Shown: positions 1 through 8,241 of the stretch, in pieces | Layout: every line of letters starts with the position of its first letter | Position numbering within the stretch: the first letter of the stretch is position 1 | Assembly: GCA_027070475.1 (NCBI GenBank) | Contig: JALXDT010000347.1 | Location: forward strand, 1-10,092 | Source of the DNA: Candidatus Aminicenantota bacterium | Lineage (GTDB): Bacteria; Acidobacteriota; Aminicenantia; JAMOAD01 | Length of the DNA stretch: 10,092 bases | Direction of reading: 5' to 3' | Notes under the pieces: model-generated | Database searches by the model: none | What the model saw: only the letters and a program-made list of their open reading frames with translations | What the model was told of the DNA's origin: nothing | Translations under genes and position numbers: made by a program

Positions 1-61
1 TTATCACAAAAAAAACTTATTTTCAAGAAAAAAACTTTCAGAAATCAAGAATCTGTTTTTT

Positions 62-3000
62 TTATAATACAATCCCATCAAGCTTCTTTGTCCTCAACCA
101 TTTATTGAAAGCAGGAACTTTCTCTTCAAAAAAAGTATCAATATTTTTCATAATGCCATTATATTCCGGCACAAGTTCTTCTCTGTAAACTTTTAAAACA
201 GCTGACGAAGGAGCTCTAAAAGATCTTTGAATAGCTGAATAAAGATTCATTAAATCTTCAAGTATTTTGTTGCCTTCCATCCAGTAATTATTTGAATATC
301 TTGCAATTCCTTTCTTTAAATCCACCGTTTCCCTTAACATTGAATCTATTTTTTGAAAAAGCTGTTTATCTGGATTATCAAAACCGTTTAATATGGTTTT
401 TTTAAGGGATTTTAACTGGTTTTCAATATTATCAAGTTTTCTTAATTTTAAGTTTAATTGAGATATTTGCTCTCTTAATTTAAGAGCTAATTTAATCTGT
501 TTTTGATGGTCGCTTTTACTATATTTTACAGTGGGATCCACCTTAACAATAAAATTCTTTTCAGCAACAATATTATTACCTGTTAATTCTATTTTATATT
601 TACCTGGCAGCACTGAAGGTCCCATAGTGCCACCAAACCAACTTCTTATTACTTTACCTCCCTTTCTTCTCGGTTTTGCAGGATCATACCTTAAATCCCA
701 TATGATTTTATTGATTCCCGGTTTTAAATTCACCTTCTCCTTCCTTACCAGATCACCATTTTCATCAAATATTTTCATTGTATACTTTTGTTGAGTTTTT
801 GAATTCAAATAATAATAGAAAATAGCCCCAGCCGGTACATTTTCCCCTGTAAAATCCTTATCTCCCATAAATTCTCTTAAACTATACCTTTTGTAAAGAA
901 GGGCATCTTTCGGAGGAAAAATATAAAGCTTTTTAGTTTTATAAACAGATGAGATTTCTTCTATTGGAGAAATATTATCAAAAATCCATATTCCTCTTCC
1001 ATGGGTTGCCAAGACCAGATCTTTCTTATAGATTTTCATATCATAGACTGGGACATTGGGGAAATTTGCAAAATTAATTTTTTCCCAGTACTTCCCACCA
1101 TTCCATGAGACAAAAAGTCCGATTTCCGTGCCAACAAAAAGAATATTTTTATTTGAAGGGTCCTCTTTTATCACATGAACATATGCTCCAAGTGGAAGAT
1201 TTGAGGATATTTTCTTCCAGCTCTTCCCACTATTTTCTGTTTTAAAAATATAGGGAGAAAAATCATTTTCCATGTGTCTGTCAAAAGAGATATAAACTGT
1301 TGATTTGGAGAAATTAGAAGTTTCAATAAAACTTACATAGCTATCTTTTTCTAATCCTTTTATATTATTAGTTACATTCACCCAATTCTTACCTCCGTCA
1401 AGAGTATAATGAACAAGGCCATCATCGGAGCCAACCCATAAGATTTTTTCATCAAGGGGAGATTCGGAGAATGCTGTTATCGTACAATAATATTCAGCTG
1501 TGGTATTTTCATTGTACAAGGGACCTCCTCCACCCTTTTCTCTCTCCTTGTTATCTGTGGTTAGATCAGGACTTATTCTAATCCAGCTTAATCCGAAATC
1601 ATCAGATCTAAATAAAACATTACCGGCAAAATAAACTCTGTTTTCATCAAAATGAGATTTGATGATTGGTGAATTCCAGTTGAATCTGTATTTAAGTTTT
1701 GAAACAGGGCCTCCATCATTTCTGCGAGGATAGGGGGAAATAAAAAGTTCTTCCGCTGTATTTAAATTCACCCTTGATATACCTCCAGCCTGAAATTCGG
1801 AAAGATAAACATTCTTAAGATTCTTATTCGAAACAACATAAAAGCCATCGCCCCCACCTATCTTATACCAGAAATCATTGGGAACCCCCCGGGAGTACTT
1901 TGTAGTGGAAGGGCCACACCAGCTTCCATTATCCTGTAATCCTCCGCAGACATAGTAAAAGGGATCTCTTTCATCAATACTTACATGATAAAATTGGGAT
2001 ATTACAAGATTGTTTACAAATTCAAAGGTTTTTCCTCTATCGTATGAAATATCAAGTCCCCCATCATTTCCAACAAGTATGTGATACGGATTTTTCGGGT
2101 CTATCCACATTGTGTGAAAATCAACATGAATATTCTTTCCTATTCTTTTAAACGTTTTACCTCCATCTTCAGACAACCATAGTCTTGATGAAACTGCATA
2201 AACCCTGTTTTCATCAACAGGGTCAACTCTAAGTTCAGTATAATAAAACCCTCTGTTTACCAATTCAAAATTTTTATTAACAGGTTTAAAGGTTGTGCCT
2301 CTATCCTCTGATTTATATAAAACATAGTCTTTTGTTTCAGCTAATACATAAACTATATTCGGATTAGAAGGAGCCACTTTAACACCGACTCTTCCCATAA
2401 TCTTCGGAAACGGCTTTTCAATCTTTTTCCATGTTTTTCCTCCGTCCACACTTCTGAAAACTCCTCCTTTTTCATCTCCGCTTGTGAATTTCCATAGTTT
2501 CCTCTGGAAATACCACATACCAGCATAAAGTATTTTGGGATTGGCAGGGTCCATTTCAAGATCTGATGCTCCGTGATATTCATCAATATAAAGAATCTTT
2601 TTCCATGTTTTACCACCATCAGTGGACATAAAAACTCCTCTTTCTTTGCCAGCTCCGAAAACCGGGCCTATAGCCGCGACATAAACAATATCAGGATTTT
2701 TAGGATGCACTATTATTCTTGAGATTCTCTCCGTTCCCTTTAATCCGAGATATTTCCATGTTTTACCACCATCAGTGGATTTATAAATTCCATTTCCGAA
2801 AGAACTGCTGTTTCTCGGATTATCTTCTCCTGTTCCAACATAAATAATATCAGGGTTTGAAGGAGCAAGTGCAAAATCCCCGATTGATAGAAGTTTTTGT
2901 TTATCAAAGATTGGAATCCAGCTTATTCCTCCATTTTCAGTCTTCCACAAACCTCCAGAAGCAGATGCTATATAATATACTTTATAATTTCCTGGAATCC

Positions 3001-3181
3001 CTTCCACATCTGATAGCCTTCCTCCCATTATAGCAGGCCCAATATTTCTGATTTTAAGATTTTTAAAAAGCTCGGAAAGATGTGTAGCTTTCTTTAGTAT
3101 TTTGCTTTCTGCCTGAATAGAAAATGTCAATAAAAACAAACTGATTAAGATAATAAGGAAAAGAAGAAGACTTTTTTTCAT
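62..3181 (-). CDS. Secreted Asp-box (BNR/sortilin-VPS10-like) beta-propeller protein
   Basis: This 1039-residue protein is probably exported. Residues 1-24 form a signal peptide (Lys-Lys, a long Leu/Ile core, then a possible cleavage after Ala24), with no lipobox Cys. I count eleven Asp-box motifs of the S-x-D-G-G-K-T-W type, near residues 82, 135, 186, 244, 291, 337, 378, 526, 593, 648 and 692; they mark the blades of one or two beta-propellers. LQDNGSW (415-421) and ATHGRGIWIFD (725-735) are signatures of the large bacterial family annotated as VPS10 or 'glycosyl hydrolase BNR repeat' proteins. Residues 790-882 look like a beta-sandwich (Ig/FlgD-like), and 890-1030 are helical, with a likely coiled coil at 895-930. 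No enzymatic activity can be assigned. The start is supported by AAAGGAG five bases upstream. The gene has its own promoter and is separated from mraY by a 428-bp gap, so it is probably an independent unit. The family call is firm; the function is unknown. Confidence 0.9.
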   Translation of the reverse strand: MKKSLLLFLIILISLFLLTFSIQAESKILKKATHLSELFKNLKIRNIGPAIMGGRLSDVEGIPGNYKVYYIASASGGLWKTENGGISWIPIFDKQKLLSIGDFALAPSNPDIIYVGTGEDNPRNSSSFGNGIYKSTDGGKTWKYLGLKGTERISRIIVHPKNPDIVYVAAIGPVFGAGKERGVFMSTDGGKTWKKILYIDEYHGASDLEMDPANPKILYAGMWYFQRKLWKFTSGDEKGGVFRSVDGGKTWKKIEKPFPKIMGRVGVKVAPSNPNIVYVLAETKDYVLYKSEDRGTTFKPVNKNFELVNRGFYYTELRVDPVDENRVYAVSSRLWLSEDGGKTFKRIGKNIHVDFHTMWIDPKNPYHILVGNDGGLDISYDRGKTFEFVNNLVISQFYHVSIDERDPFYYVCGGLQDNGSWCGPSTTKYSRGVPNDFWYKIGGGDGFYVVSNKNLKNVYLSEFQAGGISRVNLNTAEELFISPYPRRNDGGPVSKLKYRFNWNSPIIKSHFDENRVYFAGNVLFRSDDFGLSWIRISPDLTTDNKEREKGGGGPLYNENTTAEYYCTITAFSESPLDEKILWVGSDDGLVHYTLDGGKNWVNVTNNIKGLEKDSYVSFIETSNFSKSTVYISFDRHMENDFSPYIFKTENSGKSWKKISSNLPLGAYVHVIKEDPSNKNILFVGTEIGLFVSWNGGKYWEKINFANFPNVPVYDMKIYKKDLVLATHGRGIWIFDNISPIEEISSVYKTKKLYIFPPKDALLYKRYSLREFMGDKDFTGENVPAGAIFYYYLNSKTQQKYTMKIFDENGDLVRKEKVNLKPGINKIIWDLRYDPAKPRRKGGKVIRSWFGGTMGPSVLPGKYKIELTGNNIVAEKNFIVKVDPTVKYSKSDHQKQIKLALKLREQISQLNLKLRKLDNIENQLKSLKKTILNGFDNPDKQLFQKIDSMLRETVDLKKGIARYSNNYWMEGNKILEDLMNLYSAIQRSFRAPSSAVLKVYREELVPEYNGIMKNIDTFFEEKVPAFNKWLRTKKLDGIVL

Positions 3182-3217
3182 TTTTACTCCTTTTCTTTAT
3201 TGATTTTATTAATAGAA

Positions 3218-3246
3218 ATACTAATCCTAATAAATGGTTTTGTCAA
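3218..3246 (-). promoter_or_regulatory. Sigma-70-type promoter for the Asp-box protein gene
   Basis: Read on the minus strand, a perfect TTGACA (-35, 3241-3246) is followed after exactly 17 bases by TAGTAT (-10, 3218-3223). Transcription would start near 3211, giving a leader of about 30 bases that contains the AAAGGAG ribosome site (3187-3193). Spacing and the -35 match are consensus; the -10 matches TATAAT at four of six positions. This is the best promoter in the window. Confidence 0.6.
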
Positions 3247-3253
3247 TCTACCG

Positions 3254-3406
3254 CACTATCTTTTAGAATTAGTGTTATTTTGGTGAAGGTTTCTTCTTAC
3301 TTTATCTTTTAATTGAAACCATTTTCATATTTAACGTTGGAAAGAAAGCGCGGGACAAGTTCCCTCTATACACTATCTTTTTTGATTAGCGGTACTTTTG
3401 TTAAGA
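3254..3406. repeat. Diverged direct repeat pair (two 36-bp copies)
   Basis: Copies at 3254-3289 and 3371-3406 both begin CACTATCTTTT and share ATTAG and TA-TTTTG-T-AAG blocks. By eye about 28 of 36 positions are identical, and the copies lie 117 bases apart. Between them, 3352-3364 carries a small inverted repeat (GGGA/TCCC) in a locally GC-richer patch. The segment codes for nothing I can recognise and looks like decayed intergenic repeat material. Confidence 0.45.
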
Positions 3407-3494
3407 ACAACACAACTTTGAGCATTGAGCATTGAACTTATTCTTGAATATTGATAGTTTGTTGTAATTTACTGTTGTTTTAATTTAATTAACA

Positions 3495-3522
3495 GTAGGG
3501 ACAATTCATGAATTACCCCTAC
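3495..3522. repeat. 28-bp palindrome (REP/MITE-like hairpin)
   Basis: The arms GTAGGG and CCCTAC flank a perfect 12-bp palindrome AATTCATGAATT, so 12 of 14 base pairs form across the 28 bases. The two mismatches are adjacent (3501/3516 and 3502/3515). A second inverted repeat, TACTGTT (3470-3476) with AACAGTA (3491-3497), overlaps its left edge and could form an alternative hairpin. From memory, closely similar GTAGGGG-CAATTCATGAATTG-CCCCTAC palindromes are dispersed in other bacterial genomes, so this is probably one copy of a mobile or REP-like repeat. It follows mraY and might also slow transcription. Confidence 0.6.
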
Positions 3523-3609
3523 AAACTACTATCCGATTCACAATTTATAAAAACCAGAAACTAAACACTAAAAACTAATAACCCCCATTCACAATTCCCA
3601 ATTCACTAC

Positions 3610-4716
3610 TTATCTGACTTTCAATGATAATAAGGAGATTACTGTTAGTATTATAGCAATAATCCAGAGCCTAATAACTGCTTTGGGTTCTGCAATTCCC
3701 TTATGGGTCAAAGAGTGATGAAGCGGAGCTCTGTAAACAAGACGCCTACCCACTCTGTTCCCGATCTTTTCCTGTAGAAAGGATGTGAAAATTTCAGCAA
3801 TAAATACTCCTCCGCTTATTACAAATAAAAATTCCTGTTTTGTTAGAAATAGCATTAAAGCTATTGCTCCACCTATGGCAAGAGAGCCTGTATCTCCCAT
3901 AAAAACTTCAGCTGGATAACTATTATACCAGAGAAACCCCATTATGGAGCCTATCAAAGCCGCCCCGAAAACAGTAATCTCCCCGCTTCCCTCAATGTAT
4001 GGGAATAAATAGTGGGAAGCTGCAACAGAATTTCCTATTATATAAGCAAATATAGAATAAACTAGTATGGTTAAACTCGAAACTCCGCTTAAAAGCCCGT
4101 CCATTCCATCTGTTATGTTTATTGCATTTATAACAGAAAACATTACAAAGATTATAAAAACAACAAAACCAATCTCTCCGAGATTGAGAATAGGGTTTTT
4201 ATAAAAAGGAATGTATATCAGAGTCTTTATTTTCTGAGGCACAGGGCAGAGAGGCGATATATAGTATAAAGAAAATGGTATTATATAAAGTAGCATTAAT
4301 ATTGTTTTCCCCCATTGGCTTAATCCTGAAAGGGAAGATTTAAACCTTGATTTTTGAAAATCATCAAGAAAACCTACAAAACCAAAGTATAAAAAGGCTG
4401 ACAAAAGGATATAAAGAAAAGAATTTGTAAAATCTCCCCACAAAATCAAAGAGAAGAGAGTTGAGCTTATAATTAAGATTCCACCACCTGTGGGAGTTCC
4501 CCTTTTTGAGTAGGCATTGATTGAGAGCATCTCACCTGATGTGTCTCTGAACTTTTTCCTGTACAAAAAAAGTATGAATTTGAATCCGAAAATCAATGAG
4601 AATATAATGGATGTTCCCATTCCCATTATTGCCCTGAAAGTTATATAGTCCATTAATCTGAAAAAACCGTAGTTAATACCCGAAAGCTTTAAAAGTGCAA
4701 TTATTAGTTCAATCAT
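3610..4716 (-). CDS. mraY: Phospho-N-acetylmuramoyl-pentapeptide transferase (lipid I synthase)
   Basis: MraY transfers phospho-MurNAc-pentapeptide from UDP to undecaprenyl phosphate at the inner face of the membrane, making lipid I. The 368 residues match the usual length (~360) and form a roughly ten-helix membrane protein. Family motifs are present: KRGTPT (71-76), the Asp pair D118-D119, NAINITDGMDGL (197-208), MGDTGS (273-278) and APLHH (330-334), ending in LKVR. Two departures are visible: the usual GTPTMGG reads GTPTGGG, and the third His of the HHH loop is Ser335. The start ATG overlaps the stop of murJ-murG by four bases (ATGA), with GAAGGA about eight bases upstream, so translation is probably coupled. 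MurG, the next enzyme in the pathway, is encoded just upstream. The usual dcw neighbours (murD, ftsW, murC, murF) are not present in this window. Confidence 0.96.
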   Translation of the reverse strand: MIELIIALLKLSGINYGFFRLMDYITFRAIMGMGTSIIFSLIFGFKFILFLYRKKFRDTSGEMLSINAYSKRGTPTGGGILIISSTLFSLILWGDFTNSFLYILLSAFLYFGFVGFLDDFQKSRFKSSLSGLSQWGKTILMLLYIIPFSLYYISPLCPVPQKIKTLIYIPFYKNPILNLGEIGFVVFIIFVMFSVINAINITDGMDGLLSGVSSLTILVYSIFAYIIGNSVAASHYLFPYIEGSGEITVFGAALIGSIMGFLWYNSYPAEVFMGDTGSLAIGGAIALMLFLTKQEFLFVISGGVFIAEIFTSFLQEKIGNRVGRRLVYRAPLHHSLTHKGIAEPKAVIRLWIIAIILTVISLLSLKVR

Positions 4717-7700
4717 TCTTTATATCCTTCTAATATTTTAACAACTTTCATATATTTTTCCCTGACTCTGAATTCGGGTTTGAATTCAGAGGTTGTTATT
4801 AACATCTGTTTTATAAAATTCTTAACCTTCGTAAGATCTTCAAACTTCTTATTAATCAAGCCGCATTCTATACTTTCCAGCAGAGCTTCCCTTATTCTTA
4901 TGTTTCTTGAAGAAAGATACTGTCTGTTAAATCTAAAAAACTCATCTTCACTTAAAAATAATACTCCCGCTCTTATTGCCTCAGCTTTTACTTCAAAACT
5001 TTCACTCTTTTTTGATAATTTCTCCAGTATCTTATTTTTTATGTTTTGATCTTCTTCTAAATTTTTATAAAATTTTCGGTAAAGTGAGATAGCTTCCCTT
5101 CTAACCTCATAGTAAGAATCATTAAGAGCTTTTTCTATAATCTCTTTGAAAAAGTCAAAGTATTTTTCAGATTTTCCAAAAGCTATAAGGGAGTTTCTTC
5201 TTAAAAAGCCTTTGAAGTTTGAAAAGTTTTCATATATCCAGGGGTAAAGATCTTCTCTTCTCAAACTCCCAATTAATTTAATAGCTTTGTTAACAACAAG
5301 ATAATTATCAGATCTCATATATTCTTCAATCTTGATATTGTACAATTTCACATAAAGGTTATCCTTACCTTTTTCTTGGACTGTTTTATCAAGGTATCTG
5401 ATCAAACTATCAAAAAGTCTCCTAAACCTGACAAAACGAGGTTCTACAATTTCAATGAGAAAATCAAGAGGTTCATCATTAAAGAGTTTTTTTACGGTAT
5501 CTGCAATAATTTTATCAGAATTTTCTATTGAAAATTTTCCTATGTTTTGACTAAAAGAGTTCAGCTTTTCACTATTTTTCAATAGAGAATTGACAAGTTT
5601 GACAAATTCTTTTTTATCTATATAATCAATACCTGTTTCAAAATCAAGCTTTTCAAAAATAATTTCAGCAGCTTTGCTTTCCACTATATTAATTGCATTT
5701 AATTCCTGATGATCTCCTGGAAGCCCTCTTTTTGGCACCAATACAGAGGGTTTCCTTAAAGCTGCAATTTCAGATATCGCACCTGCTCCAGCTCTGCTGA
5801 TGATCAAATCAGCTGCCTTTTGATAATTGACAATATCATGGATATATTTTGTGCCTTTATAATAAAATCCATCTTTTGTTTTAACCTCAAAGTTTTTATC
5901 GTCAAAGTCTTTACCAAGTTCATTTTTAAGAATCTCTTTCGTATCCTTATAAGAATCATATTCCTCACTTTCCGCCAGACCGAGAGAATGGTAAACATAC
6001 AGTTTACCATTCTTCATCAATTCTTTCATTGAATTAGCTACTACTCTGTTTATACTTCTTGAACCAAGAGAACCTCCGGTTATAAGTATGAAAAACTTTT
6101 CCTCGGGAATCCCTAATTTTTTCTTCATCCCGGATTGATTATATTCCTTATAATAATCCTCTCTTAGCGGATAGCCACACAAAACACATCTGTTAGACCA
6201 GATAAAGTATGAGGTTTCCCTATAATTAACCAAAACAACATCAGCCATAAGTGAAGCAACTTTGTTTAAAAGCCCCGGAACAAAGTTTTGCTCCTCTATT
6301 ACGATTTTTAATTTTAAAAATGGCTTTAAAAGAAATCCCGCAAAGACAACGGGAGCTGAAACATACCCTCCAGTGGCAACAATAAGATGAGGTTTGAATT
6401 TTAAAATTTTAACACCTGCTTGCAATGTCCCTTTTATTATTTTAATTAAAACTTTGACCTTATTTCCTGAAAATGGAGATGATGTGATAAATTCAAGCTT
6501 TATATCCTTTCTCTTTTTCAAGATTTTTTCTTCTGCTCTTCCTCTGATACCAATATATAAAACATCCCCGACAAAATCCTCCTTTTTTAATATATTGTAA
6601 ATTGAAAGAGATGGATAAACATGACCACCCGTTCCTCCCCCTGTTAAAATCACTCTCTTTTTAGTGGAATATCTCTTTCTCCAGAAACCATATATTATTA
6701 TTCCATAGACAGCAAATGATACTAAAAAGGTAAAACCTAAGTAAAAGAGCATTGCCAGAAACCCGTGAATTTTATTGGAAAACAATTTAAAGATTAATAG
6801 AATCGGGACGAAGAAAAATGAAGCAAAAATAAGCTTGGCGCTTGTTAACAAAAATCTTTTGTACTCAATTTTAACTTTAAATTTTGAAAGGTATACAAGC
6901 AATATTAATGATTGAACAAAAATAGCTATTGCTGTTGCAAGGGCAATTCCTCCCTGTTTAAGAGAAGTCCTATAAAGAATGAAATCAAGAACAATATTAA
7001 TCAATCCTCCCCAGAAAGCAGCATAAAGCGGTAATTTATTATCTTCAAGAGCAGAATATACTCTGTTAAACAAAGCTACAAAGCCACTCGGTAAAATAGA
7101 AAGAGTATAATAAAAAAATGCAAGAGAAGTTTCAGAAACAGCAATACTGCCGAAAGCACCTCTTTTGTAAAAAATAATTATTATCTCTTTTGAAAAAAAG
7201 AGAAAAAACAGTGTGATGGGGAAAAGAATAATCAGAATCAAATCAATTCCTGTATTTGTCATCTCTGAAAATTTTTTCATATCATTTTTCCCTCTTGTTT
7301 CAGAAAGCTCCGGTGCAATGGTTCTTGATAGAGAGAGAGGTATTACTGAGATTGGAAGATTTATTATTCTGAAACTATACCAGAGAGATGAAATTGCTCC
7401 GCTTCCTATCAAAGATGCCACTATTCTATCCACAATCTGTGTGCTTTTTGTAATGAGAGATGATATTAATATCTTGGCCCCCTCCCAGAAGGATTTACCG
7501 ACACGGGCTGATTCCTTTGTTGATTTTGATTCCATAAGATTTCTTCTGATTTTTAAAAGTGCCGGAACCTGATAAATAATGAAAGCTCCTGCACCAAGCA
7601 GATAGGCAAAAGCCATAGATTTTATACCAATTTTGGAATGAAATAGTATCATAATAAAAATAATCGTGAGATTCATAAAAGCAGGAGCTGTGCTATAAAT

Positions 7701-8180
7701 CACCTTTTTTCCACTAAAAAGCAATATTGCTCCGAAAAATGTTGATATTGCTATCAAAACCATAAATGGAGCTATTATTTTTGCAAGTTCAATTGTAAGC
7801 AAGAAGGTATTATGCTCCATTCCAGGAGCAAGAATTTTAATTATATAAGGAAGAAAAATATAAATAATCACTAAAAGCGAAATTGATACGATAAAGGATA
7901 TTAGAAAGGTTTTGATTAAAAATTTTCTTGCTTTTTCCTTCTTTCCTTCCTCCACCATTCTTTTAAAAGGAGGAAGAAATGCCCTTTCAAACATCTCTTC
8001 TCCCAAAACTCGCCTAAACAAATTTGGAACAGAGAAGGCTATAACAAAAGCATCATAGAGTTTACCACTGCCGAAAAAGGCAGCTGCAAGGACCTCCCTT
8101 AAAAAACCCAGAATTCTTGTTATCAATGTACCACCGGCAATTAAAGAAGAGCCTCTTAAAATCCCTTTCAAATTTTTCAT
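4713..8180 (-). CDS. MurJ-MurG fusion (lipid II flippase + lipid II synthase) with HEAT-like tail
   Basis: One unbroken 1155-residue frame encodes three parts. Residues 1-503 are MurJ, the MOP-family lipid II flippase: about 14 hydrophobic segments, with R22, R28, D43, R56 and R271 lining up with E. coli R18, R24, D39, R52 and R270. E. coli E273 corresponds to Asn274. After a short basic linker (501-509), residues 507-900 are MurG, which adds GlcNAc to lipid I: GGGTGGH (514-520), EQN-VPGLLNK (630-640), GGSLGS (702-707), RAGAGAISE (796-804) and DHQELNA (823-829). Residues 905-1155 are charged and helical, with HEAT-like repeats (e.g. 1021-1038, 1061-1077, 1091-1107). An even number of helices puts the MurJ C-terminus in the cytoplasm, where MurG works. 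Each enzyme normally has its own gene (MurJ ~510, MurG ~360 residues). The only possible internal start, GTG at 6651-6653, lacks a Shine-Dalgarno. The next gene is mraY, overlapping by four bases. Domain identities are near certain; a single-protein product in vivo is inferred. Confidence 0.95.
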   Translation of the reverse strand: MKNLKGILRGSSLIAGGTLITRILGFLREVLAAAFFGSGKLYDAFVIAFSVPNLFRRVLGEEMFERAFLPPFKRMVEEGKKEKARKFLIKTFLISFIVSISLLVIIYIFLPYIIKILAPGMEHNTFLLTIELAKIIAPFMVLIAISTFFGAILLFSGKKVIYSTAPAFMNLTIIFIMILFHSKIGIKSMAFAYLLGAGAFIIYQVPALLKIRRNLMESKSTKESARVGKSFWEGAKILISSLITKSTQIVDRIVASLIGSGAISSLWYSFRIINLPISVIPLSLSRTIAPELSETRGKNDMKKFSEMTNTGIDLILIILFPITLFFLFFSKEIIIIFYKRGAFGSIAVSETSLAFFYYTLSILPSGFVALFNRVYSALEDNKLPLYAAFWGGLINIVLDFILYRTSLKQGGIALATAIAIFVQSLILLVYLSKFKVKIEYKRFLLTSAKLIFASFFFVPILLIFKLFSNKIHGFLAMLFYLGFTFLVSFAVYGIIIYGFWRKRYSTKKRVILTGGGTGGHVYPSLSIYNILKKEDFVGDVLYIGIRGRAEEKILKKRKDIKLEFITSSPFSGNKVKVLIKIIKGTLQAGVKILKFKPHLIVATGGYVSAPVVFAGFLLKPFLKLKIVIEEQNFVPGLLNKVASLMADVVLVNYRETSYFIWSNRCVLCGYPLREDYYKEYNQSGMKKKLGIPEEKFFILITGGSLGSRSINRVVANSMKELMKNGKLYVYHSLGLAESEEYDSYKDTKEILKNELGKDFDDKNFEVKTKDGFYYKGTKYIHDIVNYQKAADLIISRAGAGAISEIAALRKPSVLVPKRGLPGDHQELNAINIVESKAAEIIFEKLDFETGIDYIDKKEFVKLVNSLLKNSEKLNSFSQNIGKFSIENSDKIIADTVKKLFNDEPLDFLIEIVEPRFVRFRRLFDSLIRYLDKTVQEKGKDNLYVKLYNIKIEEYMRSDNYLVVNKAIKLIGSLRREDLYPWIYENFSNFKGFLRRNSLIAFGKSEKYFDFFKEIIEKALNDSYYEVRREAISLYRKFYKNLEEDQNIKNKILEKLSKKSESFEVKAEAIRAGVLFLSEDEFFRFNRQYLSSRNIRIREALLESIECGLINKKFEDLTKVKNFIKQMLITTSEFKPEFRVREKYMKVVKILEGYKE

Positions 8181-8210
8181 CTTTTTCTCTCAAAATCCCC
8201 TTTTAACAGG

Positions 8211-8241
8211 ATTATAAAAAAACTTTTTACCACAATTGCAA
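8211..8241 (-). promoter_or_regulatory. Possible promoter upstream of the murJ-murG fusion
   Basis: On the minus strand a perfect TATAAT lies at 8211-8216, about 30 bases before the start codon. The best -35 is TTGCAA (8236-8241) at a long 19-base spacing, so the assignment is tentative. If used, the fusion and mraY could be transcribed without the racemase. The ribosome site before the start is weak (GAGAG about five to nine bases upstream). Confidence 0.35.

Larger units (their letters stand above)
3182..3609. other. 428-bp intergenic gap of degenerate repeats
   Basis: No open reading frame here looks real. Apart from the promoter, direct repeats and palindrome listed separately, it holds a tandem 7-mer (TTGAGCA twice at 3418-3431, then a variant TTGAACT). 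It also holds a low-complexity run at 3536-3607 made of short variants of ACTAAAAACTA and ATTCACAATT. This is typical of non-coding, replication-slippage-prone spacer. I see no convincing intrinsic terminator for mraY: the palindrome is not followed by a U-tract on the minus strand. Confidence 0.6.

Noticed and set aside
36..63. CAGA...TCTG followed by eight T residues, a possible terminator at the left edge
   Set aside because: The stem is four base pairs with a nine-base loop. It is too weak to call, and no plus-strand gene is seen upstream of it in the window.
5804..6032. Overlapping 68-70 codon ORFs on both strands inside murG
   Set aside because: They are shadows of the AT-rich MurG coding frame, without ribosome sites or recognisable products.
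6651..6653. Internal GTG as a separate start for murG
   Set aside because: No Shine-Dalgarno precedes it, and starting there leaves no room for upstream residues usually found before the GGGTGGH loop. The frame is continuous with MurJ.
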